Assembly: GCA_001580565.1 (NCBI GenBank)
Contig: LRBF01000242.1
Span: 1 to 45,372 of the forward strand
Origin: Caballeronia megalochromosomata
GTDB lineage: Bacteria > Pseudomonadota > Gammaproteobacteria > Burkholderiales > Burkholderiaceae
Reading direction: 5' to 3'
Length of the DNA: 45,372 bases
Part shown: piece after piece, positions 9,067 to 17,726 of the stretch
Layout of the letters: the number at the start of each line of letters is the position of its first letter
Position numbering within the stretch: the stretch's first letter is position 1
Program-made: the position numbers and the translations under genes
The notes under the pieces: model-generated
Told to the model about the DNA's origin: nothing
Database searches by the model: none
Seen by the model: the letters and a program-made list of their open reading frames with translations, nothing else

Positions 9067-11858
9067 AGAAGTCCTTCGAAGGCTGGTTGGCGGTACAGAA
9101 GCATCTGCTGGAGCATGCAGATACGTTGCGCGATATGGAAGCCGGGGGCGAGCCGGGCGCGGGCTGGCAGCTCAATCGCGGCCAGCGCGCGAGCCTTCGG
9201 GCCGTCGCGGAGCGGTTGCCGAACAACGGCGTGATCATCGCGGACGAAGTCGGCATGGGAAAGACGCGCATCGCAGTGACGATCGCGCGGTCGGTGATCG
9301 AATGCGGTGGCCGGGTGGCGATCGTCGTGCCGCCCGGTCTCGGTTTTCAGTGGCGCGCCGAATTGCGCGCGGGCAAGGTGAAATCGCCGATGCTGCTGCG
9401 CAGTCTCTGGCAGTTCCTCTCGGCATGGAGCGCCGACGATCCCGCGGCGCATCAACCCTGGTCCAACGAACGCGCCGTGCTCATTTCGCATGCGTTCACC
9501 AGATGGTCGCTCGGCGAGGACAGCGTGGGCTGGCGCTGGCGCCTGCTTCCGGAACTCTTCGCGCAGTGGCAGCAGCACAGGAACACACAGCGTGGCGAGA
9601 AGTGCCGCGGCCCGAAGCGCAAGGCGGCGCATCCTTATGTCGCGCGTGCCGCCGGGCACATCATCGGGCGCTGCGTGGCCGAGCCGGGCGGGCAGATCGC
9701 CAGGTGGCTCGATGAGTTTGTCGAAGGATCGGTCGTTCCTGATCTGAAGTTCAACGCACTGATGAGCGGGGCCGCCTATCACAGCGGCGGCGCGCTGCGT
9801 CCGCTGCTGGCGCGCGCGGTGGGCGCGGGCCTCGGCGAGTTCGATCTCGTCATCATGGACGAGGCGCACAAGAGCCGCGGCGACGAAAGCAGCCTGTCGA
9901 GGCTACTCGAAAGCGTGATCGTCGCGGCGGCGGACGCTCGGCGCGTGGCCCTGACGGCGACGCCGGTCGAACTGGACGCCGCGCAATGGACGCAGGCTTT
10001 GCGTCGCATCGGCGCGCCCGTCGACGACGTTCAGGATCCCATCGAGCGCTACTCGAAAGCCGTGGTGCGCGTGCGTCAGTGCATCGGCAGCGAGGATGCT
10101 CGCCAAGGCTATTTCAATGCGGCGAGCGGCTTTCAGAAGGCGCTCGCGCGCTACGTCCTGCGTCGCGACAAGCGTCAGGACATCCATGTGCGCGAGTTCG
10201 AACGCCTCTCGGGACAGCTGCATCACGCGTATCGACGCACGGAGGAGATTCTGGTCGATCCGGCCACGCTGCCTCCCGCGTGGAAACAGGCCGTATGCGC
10301 GGCCGAGGCGCTGTCGTTCGTGAGCGTGCGCTCGGACCTCGAGTGGAGCAGGCAAGCCAGGCGGCTGCGGCTGACGGTGGGCAATGGCCACGGCCTCGCC
10401 AGTCTGATCGACCGTGCGACCTATGACGAGAATTCCGACCGGCTTCAGGAGGACGAACTGAACGCGCGGGAGGCGGAGGAAAACGGCGCCGAGGCGGTCC
10501 TCGAGACCGAACCCGACGACAAGGCCAGGCAGCGCGCGCAATGGTGGCTCGACGCGGCGACGCGCGCCTTCCTCCGCAGCGACGACGCGCTGCACGAGCA
10601 CCCGGCGATTCTCGCCGCGATCGGGGTGATCGAAGCGACGGCTTCGCGTGGCGAGAAGGTGCTCGTGTTCGGCCGCTTCACGCGGCCGCTCAGAAGTCTC
10701 GTCGACCTGCTCAATGCCCGCGCCATGCTGCGCTGCCTGGACGGCAAGGACGGGACGCTCTGGCCGCGGCGCAAGGTGCACGATGCGGAATGGCCGGCCG
10801 TTGTGGCGGCACATCGTCAGTTGCAGCGCCCGGGCGAACCGGTGCGCGGCGAGATCGACGCGGCGCTGGATCGCCAGTATGTGAAGCTCGAGGCGAAACG
10901 CGAGCGCTATCGTTCACATCTGATCGCGAAAATCGAGGCGGGCCTGGCCGACGACCCGGCGCATCGCTTCGCGCGCGGCATGTTCGATGCATTCAGGCGC
11001 TCGCTCGGAGACGCGCGCGCCGACGCGGGCGGCGCGAGTGCGCTGGCGCTGGTCGCGCGGGCGATGCACGAATTGCACGCGGGCGATTCGGAAGACATGG
11101 ACGCCGCATCGCATGCGAGCGCGTTCATCGAACTGATGGAGGCCACGAGCGACCGCGACGTCGACAGCCCCGACGCGCAGGACGCAGACGATGGCCACGA
11201 CCTCGCCGGTTTCGATTTCGATGCCGCGTGGGCCGATGTCGAGGAGCGTCTCAAGGATGAATACAACCGCCCCGAGGGCGGCTTCGCGCGCCTGATGTTC
11301 GGCGAGACGCGGCCCGAGACGCGCAGAATGCTGCAACTCGCCTTCAACCGCGCGCACAGTTTTCCGCGCGTGCTCGTCGCGCAGTCGATGGTGGGCCGCG
11401 AAGGCCTGAACCTTCACAAGGCATGCCGGACTGTCGTGCTGCTGCATCCGGAATGGAATCCGGGCGTAGTCGAGCAGCAGATCGGGCGGGTCGACAGGCT
11501 CGGCAGTCTCTGGGAATCGATGATCCAGGATGCGATGCGCGATCCGCAAGATGCCGCGTCGGTCGCGCAGATCGAAGTGCGGCCGATCGTCTTCAAGGGC
11601 ACCTACGACGAAGTCAACTGGGCCGTGTTGCGCAGCCGCTGGGAAGACTTGCGGGCGCAATTGCACGGCGTCGTGATTCCGCCGCACGTGGCGCAGGCGT
11701 CGCCAGGATTCGAAGCGGAAATCAGGTCGATCAATGGCGCGGCACCGGATTTCGCGCCACCGGATGAACTCACTCCGCCAGCACCCGAAGAGCGCGCGTC
11801 GCGCATGACGCCGCCAACCATGCCGTCGTCATCGGTGCTGCTTGTTGAGAGCAGGTGA
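9063..11858 (+). CDS. Operon gene 3: SNF2/RapA-type superfamily 2 helicase (ATPase)
   Basis: From GTG 9063, which overlaps the previous stop as GTGA, the product is 931 residues. Helicase motifs run in order: Walker A DEVGMGKT at 61-68, DEAH at 266-269 (VIMDEAHKSRGD), motif III ALTATPVEL, then the second RecA lobe with KVLVFGRFTRP. Motif V follows as VGREGLNLHKA and motif VI as QQIGRVDRLGS at about 805-815. All catalytic residues look intact. A long Ala/Arg/Asp-rich insertion lies between the lobes. SNF2-type ATPases translocate on double-stranded DNA rather than unwinding it; RapA acts on RNA polymerase. With a Tdp1/PLD-like partner this resembles helicase-nuclease pairs of defence loci. An upstream frame open to 8634 is overlap with gene 2 and not part of the protein. 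Confidence 0.9.
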   Translation: MKKSFEGWLAVQKHLLEHADTLRDMEAGGEPGAGWQLNRGQRASLRAVAERLPNNGVIIADEVGMGKTRIAVTIARSVIECGGRVAIVVPPGLGFQWRAELRAGKVKSPMLLRSLWQFLSAWSADDPAAHQPWSNERAVLISHAFTRWSLGEDSVGWRWRLLPELFAQWQQHRNTQRGEKCRGPKRKAAHPYVARAAGHIIGRCVAEPGGQIARWLDEFVEGSVVPDLKFNALMSGAAYHSGGALRPLLARAVGAGLGEFDLVIMDEAHKSRGDESSLSRLLESVIVAAADARRVALTATPVELDAAQWTQALRRIGAPVDDVQDPIERYSKAVVRVRQCIGSEDARQGYFNAASGFQKALARYVLRRDKRQDIHVREFERLSGQLHHAYRRTEEILVDPATLPPAWKQAVCAAEALSFVSVRSDLEWSRQARRLRLTVGNGHGLASLIDRATYDENSDRLQEDELNAREAEENGAEAVLETEPDDKARQRAQWWLDAATRAFLRSDDALHEHPAILAAIGVIEATASRGEKVLVFGRFTRPLRSLVDLLNARAMLRCLDGKDGTLWPRRKVHDAEWPAVVAAHRQLQRPGEPVRGEIDAALDRQYVKLEAKRERYRSHLIAKIEAGLADDPAHRFARGMFDAFRRSLGDARADAGGASALALVARAMHELHAGDSEDMDAASHASAFIELMEATSDRDVDSPDAQDADDGHDLAGFDFDAAWADVEERLKDEYNRPEGGFARLMFGETRPETRRMLQLAFNRAHSFPRVLVAQSMVGREGLNLHKACRTVVLLHPEWNPGVVEQQIGRVDRLGSLWESMIQDAMRDPQDAASVAQIEVRPIVFKGTYDEVNWAVLRSRWEDLRAQLHGVVIPPHVAQASPGFEAEIRSINGAAPDFAPPDELTPPAPEERASRMTPPTMPSSSVLLVESR

Positions 11859-11883
11859 GCCCGTCCCGATTCAATGAAGGTTC

Positions 11884-11930
11884 GCGCGGCCGCGCGCAAT
11901 GCCTGCACCACAGGCAGCCGCTGGCCGCGC
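11884..11930 (+). promoter_or_regulatory. Nested inverted repeat between operon genes 3 and 4
   Basis: An outer perfect 8-base pair (GCGCGGCC at 11884-11891 and GGCCGCGC at 11923-11930) encloses an inner perfect hairpin TGCCTG-CACCA-CAGGCA at 11900-11916. There is no T-run after it, so it is not a standard terminator. It lies in the only sizeable gap (103 bases) of the operon and could tune read-through or mRNA processing between the two halves. Confidence 0.45.
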
Positions 11931-11961
11931 TCGAATAATCCCAAGAGGCACGAGAGAAAAC

Positions 11962-14121
11962 ATGGCATTCAATACAGGATCGATCGAAAAGCTGACGAGC
12001 GCGCTGTCCAACGTTTTGAAGGCAAGCGATGGCGCGGCCGCCGACAAAGCCGTCGCGCCGGCCATTATGGAAGTCATCCGCGAGCTGCAGATCGTGCGGG
12101 AACTCAACGAGCGCTATTACATCGCGGTCGCGGGCAGTCAGGGCGCGGGCAAGACGCGTCTGATGCGCGAGCTTTACGCCCTCGACCGCACATGGCTCGA
12201 CGATAACGAAGGGCGCGGCGAGAAGATGCCGGTGTTCATCGTCGAGCAGGAAGGCATCGATGTGCCTCAGGGCGTCGTGCAGTGCATCGATCCGCAAACC
12301 GGCCATCTGTATGAGAAGCCGCTGCAACCGGCCGAATTCCGCGCGCGCATCACCGGCTGGGGTGACGATTCTGGCAAGAACGAACTTCTGCCCAGGCTGC
12401 TCGTGCCGAGCCGGCATTTCAACGGCAGCAAAGTAGGCTTCGTCCTGCTGCCGGGCTACGAGATCGAAAACGAACAGAACACGGCATGGCAAAAGCTGAT
12501 GCGCCGTACCTTGCGGCTCGCCCTCGGCACTGTCGTCGTCACGGATGCGGCGCGCCTCGCCGAAAGCAGCCAGCGTGAAATCGCGGAGGATCTCGCCCGG
12601 ACTTGTCTCGCCATGCGCAAGCCGATGATCGTGGCGAGCAAGACCGAGAATCTCACACCGGTCGCGCGCGCGGACATCGCCAAGCGCGCGGCGCAGGTGT
12701 TTGGCGTGCCGGAACATGAGCGCAATCGCATCGTGACCGCCGGAGTCGGCGCCGCGTACGTCGCGGATTGGTCGGCCGCGCTCATTGCGGGTCTGGGCCA
12801 CTATGCGCTGCGCGCCGCGGACTCGACGGAGCTGCGCATCGATGATCTGCTCGATCTGCTCGACGTCGAATTGCCCGGTTTGCAGGAGCTCATCGAAAGC
12901 TCGCTCGTCGACAAGGAACTGGGGAACTCCGTCGCGGAGCGTCATCGGTCGGTCATCGTCGAACATTTTGATGCGGCGGCGAAGAAGTACCGGCGCAACT
13001 ATGAAAGGGAACTGCGCACTCAGACCCGCCTCTATGCGAATCGCGCGCGAGAGACCGCCAGGGCGCGCTATCAGCAGGAGGAGGTCGGAATCGGCAACAA
13101 GGTCCGCCACCTCAAGAATTTTCTGAGCTTGCGCTCGGGCGCGAGGGAAGAGGCGCACATCCGACGGATCGTCGATAGCTGGCGCGATCCGGGTGGAGAA
13201 GGAGTGAAGAGCCTCCTGGAAAGCGATTTCGGGGTGCTTTCGCGCATGACGGAGTCGCATCTGGAGATCGATTCTCCGGCTGCTGACGGACGGATTACCG
13301 ACACGAGCATGTTGCCGCTGCTCGGTTATAAGAACGGCGAGGTCACGTCGTCGGATGCGGCGTCGTGGACCGCGCCGCATGTGCCGGCGGGCCTCAGGCG
13401 CGTGCTCACCCTGCCCCGGAAGGACGCAGCCGTTCCGGCGGCGATCAGCCACGACGAACATGAGGCGCTGCAGCGCGTGGTCGAACTCATTCCGGCGATC
13501 ACGATGGAGTTCGTCCGCATCAACCAGGCGATGATCGTGTCGGAACCGGACCTTCGGGCGCGGCTCGACACGCTGCAGGCGTCCGACAAGGCCGCTGCGG
13601 CGCAAAAGCTGGGCGACGCCGCGCGCAACCTCCGTGGTCAGGTCGAACTCAACGACTCTCTCAAGCGCATGTTGCGCGCGGTCGGATGCATTCTCGCCGT
13701 CGATGTGGCGATCGACGGAACGGTCGACACGGTTCCGAGCCTGATCGACGCCATCTTCGGCACGGCAACCACCGCGGCGGGCGCGGGAGCCACGGCCTCG
13801 CTGATCGCGTCGGGCGTGCTGGCCGCGGGCTTCCTGCTTCATTCGGCGATCAGGGAAGTCCACCAGTACGATGCCGCGCGCTCCGGCTATATCAACACCG
13901 TGATGGATCATCTGAGCAACGAGCACGTCGCGCATCAGCTCGAGGTCTTCGATCAGTTGATGGAACGGATCGGTGAGCGCATGCACCGGGCGCTTGCTGC
14001 GGCGTATCGCCTGGATGTATCCGCCGGTTTCCGTGACCATTTGCTGCGCTGTCTGGCCGCGGTGGAGCGCGCGCGCCTCAACCTGATGAGTGATGTCCGT
14101 GATCGACAAGTTCTGGCTTGA
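11962..14121 (+). CDS. Operon gene 4: large P-loop GTPase-like protein, dynamin-like plan
   Basis: The 719-residue protein starts at ATG 11962 (MAFNTGSIEKL). A P-loop GSQGAGKT lies at 58-65 (YYIAVAGSQGAGKTRL). The expected G3 element appears as LLPGYE at 162-167, without the usual Asp. A G4-like SKTEN lies near 226-230, with Glu where Asp is usual. The middle is a long charged helical region (ERELRTQTRLYANRARETAR). A hydrophobic Ala/Gly-rich segment at about 570-640 (TTAAGAGATASLIASGVLAA) could insert in a membrane as a hairpin. A GTPase head, helical stalk and hydrophobic tip is the plan of bacterial dynamin-like proteins, so I infer membrane-linked GTP-dependent action. The next gene overlaps its end by 29 bases and encodes a second GTPase, suggesting a heteromeric pair. 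Confidence 0.8.
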   Translation: MAFNTGSIEKLTSALSNVLKASDGAAADKAVAPAIMEVIRELQIVRELNERYYIAVAGSQGAGKTRLMRELYALDRTWLDDNEGRGEKMPVFIVEQEGIDVPQGVVQCIDPQTGHLYEKPLQPAEFRARITGWGDDSGKNELLPRLLVPSRHFNGSKVGFVLLPGYEIENEQNTAWQKLMRRTLRLALGTVVVTDAARLAESSQREIAEDLARTCLAMRKPMIVASKTENLTPVARADIAKRAAQVFGVPEHERNRIVTAGVGAAYVADWSAALIAGLGHYALRAADSTELRIDDLLDLLDVELPGLQELIESSLVDKELGNSVAERHRSVIVEHFDAAAKKYRRNYERELRTQTRLYANRARETARARYQQEEVGIGNKVRHLKNFLSLRSGAREEAHIRRIVDSWRDPGGEGVKSLLESDFGVLSRMTESHLEIDSPAADGRITDTSMLPLLGYKNGEVTSSDAASWTAPHVPAGLRRVLTLPRKDAAVPAAISHDEHEALQRVVELIPAITMEFVRINQAMIVSEPDLRARLDTLQASDKAAAAQKLGDAARNLRGQVELNDSLKRMLRAVGCILAVDVAIDGTVDTVPSLIDAIFGTATTAAGAGATASLIASGVLAAGFLLHSAIREVHQYDAARSGYINTVMDHLSNEHVAHQLEVFDQLMERIGERMHRALAAAYRLDVSAGFRDHLLRCLAAVERARLNLMSDVRDRQVLA

Positions 14122-16024
14122 TCTGCACGAGGCGCGGCGTCAGTGGGCGTACGACGCGTTTTCCGATTTCGTGAAGGACATCGACCCGGAGCTCACCTCG
14201 GGATACGGCCGTTCCGAGCACGTGACCGTCGTCGTTTACGGCTCGACGCAGGTCGGCAAGACCACGCTGATGCTCGACATGCTCGGTATCGAGCCCGCCC
14301 ATGCTGCCGAAGTCGGCGCGGTGCTGCGCGGCGGCCGCAAGATCGGCACGTCGTCGACCGTCACGGCGCTGCGCTACCGCAAGTCTTCCGACGACGGCTG
14401 GCGCATCGGCGTGAACGGGCGATCGCTTACAAACGCGGAAGCGACCGACGCCTTCGGCGCGCTGCGCGAGCAGGTCGAAGACGGCTCCGTCACCACGCCG
14501 GATGTGATCGACGTATTCATTCCGCGCCGCTTCTTCTCGTCCGGGAGCGAGGCGTTCGCGTCCGACATCCGCCTGCTCGACCTGCCGGGCCTGAACGCGG
14601 CCAATGCGAACGAAGCAGCGCACGTTCGACGTATCGCCGAGACCTACGTGCTCAACGCCGATCTGATCGTGCTCGTCGGGCGGATCAATAACCTGGGCTT
14701 TTTGCGGCCCGTCGAGCTACAGCTTCCGCAACTGCAGGATTGGGCGAGTTATCCGATGCGGTTTCGCGTCGTCTTCACGTATTCGTTTTCATCGGCGAGT
14801 TTTCGCGAATGGTTCGACGAGAACGCGCGCACTGTCGAACAGGTCCGCAAACGGCTCGTCGAGCAATTGGAACTCCACGATATCGAGTTGTCGCCAGGCG
14901 CCGAGCGCTACGTGTATCCACTCGAATTCGGGCAATCGTGGGCCGCGCTCGAGCAGGCCGAGGGAGCATACTTCGAGCGCGCAAAAAGCATGGCTGGCGA
15001 GCTCTGGACCGACTTCATGGACAGCGTTCGACGCGCCGCGAATCCGTATTCACGCGTGAGAATGGCTTTCGGCATCCAGCAGGCCGCCGACTTGAAGATC
15101 AGGAAGTTTCGCTCGGCCAGCATGCAGCGCAGACAGGCGTTGCGTGAGCGCATCGACGCGGAGTCAGGCGCGGTGTCGGGACTCGAATCGCATCTCGAAG
15201 CGCTGACTGAAGCGTCGATCGCGCTCGAACGGCGTCGGCGCGCGCTTGCATCGGTCGATGACGCAGCGTGGCTCGAATCAAGGCTGGACGGGGAGTTTCC
15301 GTCGAGCAACAGCGCGGTGCCGCCGAGAGCGTCGCTCAAGCGGCCCTCCAGCGTGCGTGATGCCGCTGATGCGGCACGCCAGTCGCTCGTGCAGGCATGG
15401 GTCAATCAAAGCACGAAATGCGTCGAACTCGACCGTCCGGGCGCGCGCGAGACCGGGCCGGAGGCCGATCTCGCCTGGCAGTTGGATGCGAGACTGGGGT
15501 CTTCTCCCGCCGCCCGCGAAATCGATGAGTTGATCGACAGGCTGGACGGCTATTTGTTCGACTGGTACTCGCCGGTTTTTTCGGCCCTGGAAAAAGATCA
15601 CGAAGAGTTCATCGATGCGGTTCGCGCCGTGCGGAAGCGCTTCGTCAAGGCCGCCGTCGAGTCGATCACCGGTCAGGCGCACAAGGAAAGCGACGCGCTC
15701 GCCAGGAAATTGAGCATGCAGGAAGCGCAGCGCAAGATGGCGGCCGCCACGCTGAAGAAGAGGCGTGCGTCGCTCGAAGCGGTGTGCAAGGAACGCGCGA
15801 GCGCTTACGCCGAACGTAAAAACTTCGAGAGGCGCATGCAACGCAGCATCGAGCACGGCAGGCAATTTCAAGCTCACATGCAACGCGCGCACGATGCCGC
15901 GCTCGACGACGCACAACAGCGCTTCCGCGAAGAACCGGATCCGGTGCGACAGTTCTATCGCTTAATGTTCGAGCGACTGATCGAGGGGGAACTGAGGAAT
16001 CTTATGAATGGAGAGAGCACATGA
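14093..16024 (+). CDS. Operon gene 5: second GTPase-like protein with coiled-coil stalk
   Basis: The product is 643 residues from ATG 14093 (an in-frame GTG lies at 14090). It overlaps gene 4 by 29 bases and gene 6 by 4. The P-loop is GSTQVGKT at 50-57, G2 threonine region IGTSSTVTA at 84-92, and G3 DLPG at 163-166 (LLDLPGLNAANANE). The usual N/TKxD G4 motif is not obvious; VVFTYSFSS stands in its place. From about residue 325 the protein is long charged helix (RRQALRERIDAE, LEALTEASIALERRRRAL). More coiled-coil follows at the C-terminus (KKRRASLEAVCKERASAYAE). No membrane segment is evident. Family knowledge: paired dynamin-like or GIMAP/LeoA-type GTPases often work together. The GTPase assignment is firm at the P-loop and G3 level; the subfamily is not resolved. 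Confidence 0.8.
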   Translation: MSVIDKFWLDLHEARRQWAYDAFSDFVKDIDPELTSGYGRSEHVTVVVYGSTQVGKTTLMLDMLGIEPAHAAEVGAVLRGGRKIGTSSTVTALRYRKSSDDGWRIGVNGRSLTNAEATDAFGALREQVEDGSVTTPDVIDVFIPRRFFSSGSEAFASDIRLLDLPGLNAANANEAAHVRRIAETYVLNADLIVLVGRINNLGFLRPVELQLPQLQDWASYPMRFRVVFTYSFSSASFREWFDENARTVEQVRKRLVEQLELHDIELSPGAERYVYPLEFGQSWAALEQAEGAYFERAKSMAGELWTDFMDSVRRAANPYSRVRMAFGIQQAADLKIRKFRSASMQRRQALRERIDAESGAVSGLESHLEALTEASIALERRRRALASVDDAAWLESRLDGEFPSSNSAVPPRASLKRPSSVRDAADAARQSLVQAWVNQSTKCVELDRPGARETGPEADLAWQLDARLGSSPAAREIDELIDRLDGYLFDWYSPVFSALEKDHEEFIDAVRAVRKRFVKAAVESITGQAHKESDALARKLSMQEAQRKMAAATLKKRRASLEAVCKERASAYAERKNFERRMQRSIEHGRQFQAHMQRAHDAALDDAQQRFREEPDPVRQFYRLMFERLIEGELRNLMNGEST

Positions 16025-16962
16025 TTATGCAGGAAGCCGCCGCCGCCGAGGCGGGCCTTAACGATTTGTTGGTGAGGCTTATCAACGAGCCCGTGGGCGA
16101 GCGGGTGTCGCGTGAGGCTGGGACAGTCAGGGTTAAGGTCGATACGGCGGTCGATGAGATCAGGAAGTCCGTCGCTCGCGGCGTCAGCGAGATCAAAAAC
16201 GATTCGGCCGACAAACTGTCCGAAGTCGGGGACGGCGTGAACCGCGAGCTCCGCAGGCTTTCCAGGGAGCTGGCTGAGCAAGTCGTGCCGAGCATTGCGG
16301 ACATCGCGCGATTGCAGGACGTTGCAGCGCAGGAGCAGTGCAAGGTTTTTGAGGCGATCGCGGAAGCGCGTGCGGAAAGCCATGCTTCAGCGAAAAACGG
16401 CGAAACGAGCTTTGACCGATTGACCGTGCAACACGATGAGTTGAACGCTCGGATGGGCCGACATTTTGACTCCTTCACGGTCTTCGTCGACGACGCGAAG
16501 CTTCATCGCGCGAGAGCGGATACGCGCTTGTCGTCCATCGAGGCGTCTATCGTCGAACATGCCGGAAACATGGATACGCGCATAGGAGACGGGATTCGTG
16601 CATGCGAGCGTCAGGTCGAGCAGTTGCTGAACCGGGTAGAGGCGATGGATGCGCGATCCATTGCCCGCGTGGACAAGCTTGACGAGGACCTTTGCGTGCG
16701 CGGTGACCGGTTGAACGACAAGCTGGATGAACAAAGCGGAACCTTACGCAGTCGGATGGAAGCGTGCGTCGCTGCGTTGGCGCACCAAAACGAAGAGCAT
16801 CGCGCGGCGACGCAAAGTGCGCAAGCGGCGCTCGCAGCGTCCATTGTCGAGATCGGATTGCGTCAGAGCAAGGTGATGCGACTCGCCTACGGCAGCCTTG
16901 GCGTATCGTTGGTGGCGGCGCTTCTGCTCATAGCCGAGGTCATGAAAAGCGTTGGTCATTGA
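16021..16962 (+). CDS. Operon gene 6: coiled-coil protein with C-terminal membrane anchor
   Basis: This is the last gene of the operon; its ATG overlaps the stop of gene 5 (ATGA). The 313-residue protein is nearly all charged amphipathic helix with heptad-like spacing (VDEIRKSVARGVSEIKND, VEQLLNRVEAMDARSIAR). It ends in one hydrophobic segment at about 290-306 (LAYGSLGVSLVAALLLIA) followed by a short tail. The layout is a tail-anchored cytoplasmic coiled coil, similar in texture to the helical bundles of chemoreceptors, but no signalling motif is present. It probably anchors or scaffolds the two GTPases at the inner membrane; this is inference from gene order and architecture. No homologous family is recognised. 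Confidence 0.75.
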   Translation: MIMQEAAAAEAGLNDLLVRLINEPVGERVSREAGTVRVKVDTAVDEIRKSVARGVSEIKNDSADKLSEVGDGVNRELRRLSRELAEQVVPSIADIARLQDVAAQEQCKVFEAIAEARAESHASAKNGETSFDRLTVQHDELNARMGRHFDSFTVFVDDAKLHRARADTRLSSIEASIVEHAGNMDTRIGDGIRACERQVEQLLNRVEAMDARSIARVDKLDEDLCVRGDRLNDKLDEQSGTLRSRMEACVAALAHQNEEHRAATQSAQAALAASIVEIGLRQSKVMRLAYGSLGVSLVAALLLIAEVMKSVGH

Positions 16963-17146
16963 AGGAGCAGCGACTTGGGACATGGGGTATCCGTTCTATC
17001 GACGAAAAATCTGGTGCTTATGGCATAAGAAGCATCTCGTAGCAAGGCTTCGCAGGCTCTCAGCCTTCCGAAGCTTGGCGATTTTCCACTACCTGATCCC
17101 AATGAGATTTTGCGTGAAAACCGCCAGAATGCAAGAAGTCGGGTAA

Positions 17147-17170
17147 GGATGCGACGTTGCCGCCGCATCC
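17147..17170 (+). terminator. Possible stem-loop downstream of the six-gene operon
   Basis: GGATGCG at 17147-17153 and CGCATCC at 17164-17170 form a perfect 7-bp stem with a 10-base loop. It lies about 185 bases after the last operon gene and 70 bases before the IS66 end. No T-run follows, so intrinsic termination is uncertain. The rest of 16963-17240 shows no supported gene. Confidence 0.3.
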
Positions 17171-17240
17171 TCCCCTAAGAGACGGATTCAAAAAGGCTGC
17201 TCCGTCCGTCTGAAGATGTTCCAGCAGACGAGGGAGCAAC

Positions 17241-17270
17241 GTAAGCGTCGCGGCACGGCCGTCTTGATTC
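17241..17270 (+). repeat. IS66 left terminal inverted repeat
   Basis: Starts GTAAGCGTCGCGGCACGGCC and continues to TTGATTC. It pairs with the right end at 19736-19765; the first 12 bases are identical and the match resumes around GCCGT and GATTC. Confidence 0.85.
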
Positions 17271-17285
17271 GCGCAATCAGAGACG

Positions 17286-17328
17286 CCAAAGTGGTTCCCA
17301 CCACTTCAAGTAGCGGGAACCACTTTGG
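17286..17328 (+). promoter_or_regulatory. Perfect 14-bp inverted repeat over the tnpA start
   Basis: CCAAAGTGGTTCCC at 17286-17299 and GGGAACCACTTTGG at 17315-17328 form a perfect 14-bp stem with a 15-base loop. The right arm contains the first bases of the tnpA start codon TTG at 17325. In RNA this would bury the start region; in DNA it could be a protein-binding palindrome. Either would limit transposase synthesis. Confidence 0.6.
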
Positions 17329-17726
17329 GATCGGAAGAGAAGCTGGCCTCAGGAACGCGTAGAGGAAGCCCAAACCACAGCCCTGAATTTCGACGCCGTC
17401 TGGCTGCAGCGGCGTGTGAGCCGGGCGTCTCGGTTTCGAAACTCGCCAGAGAGCATGGCATCAACGCCAATATGTTGTTCAAGTGGCGACGTCGATATCG
17501 GGCCGAGCAGCTCGCCGTATCAACCGAGCTTGTTCCGGTGACGGTCGTGGAGGACGCGCCGGGCACAGTCACTCCGACACCCTCGGTCCAACAGGAACAG
17601 CTAATCGTAAAGCCCGCCGCGAGCGTGGGCACGATCGAAGTTCGGATCGGACGTGCAGTGGTCAAGGTCGATGGAGCGGTCGACGCAGAAACACTACGTA
17701 CGGTACTGAAGAGTGTGCGATCGTGA
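17325..17726 (+). CDS. tnpA: IS66 TnpA (OrfA-type accessory protein)
   Basis: The 133-residue protein has the N-terminal helix-turn-helix typical of IS66 TnpA (FRRRLAAAACEPGVSVSKLA, then HGINANMLFKWRRRYR). The conserved C-terminal part is IEVRIGRAVVKVDGAVD. The length is normal and the frame is intact. The apparent start is TTG at 17325 inside the arm of a strong hairpin; no better ATG precedes it. Its end overlaps the GTG of tnpB by 4 bases. TnpA is required with TnpB and TnpC for IS66 transposition, but the partners here are broken. Confidence 0.85.
   Translation: MGSEEKLASGTRRGSPNHSPEFRRRLAAAACEPGVSVSKLAREHGINANMLFKWRRRYRAEQLAVSTELVPVTVVEDAPGTVTPTPSVQQEQLIVKPAASVGTIEVRIGRAVVKVDGAVDAETLRTVLKSVRS

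Noticed and set aside
11770..14109. Minus-strand open frame of 779 codons opposite operon gene 4
   Set aside because: Mirror of GC3-biased codons; the plus strand has a P-loop and operon context. The antisense protein is Arg/His-rich with no motif.
17017..17029. CTTATGGCATAAG palindrome after the operon
   Set aside because: Short, isolated, with no second copy or neighbouring promoter; probably chance.
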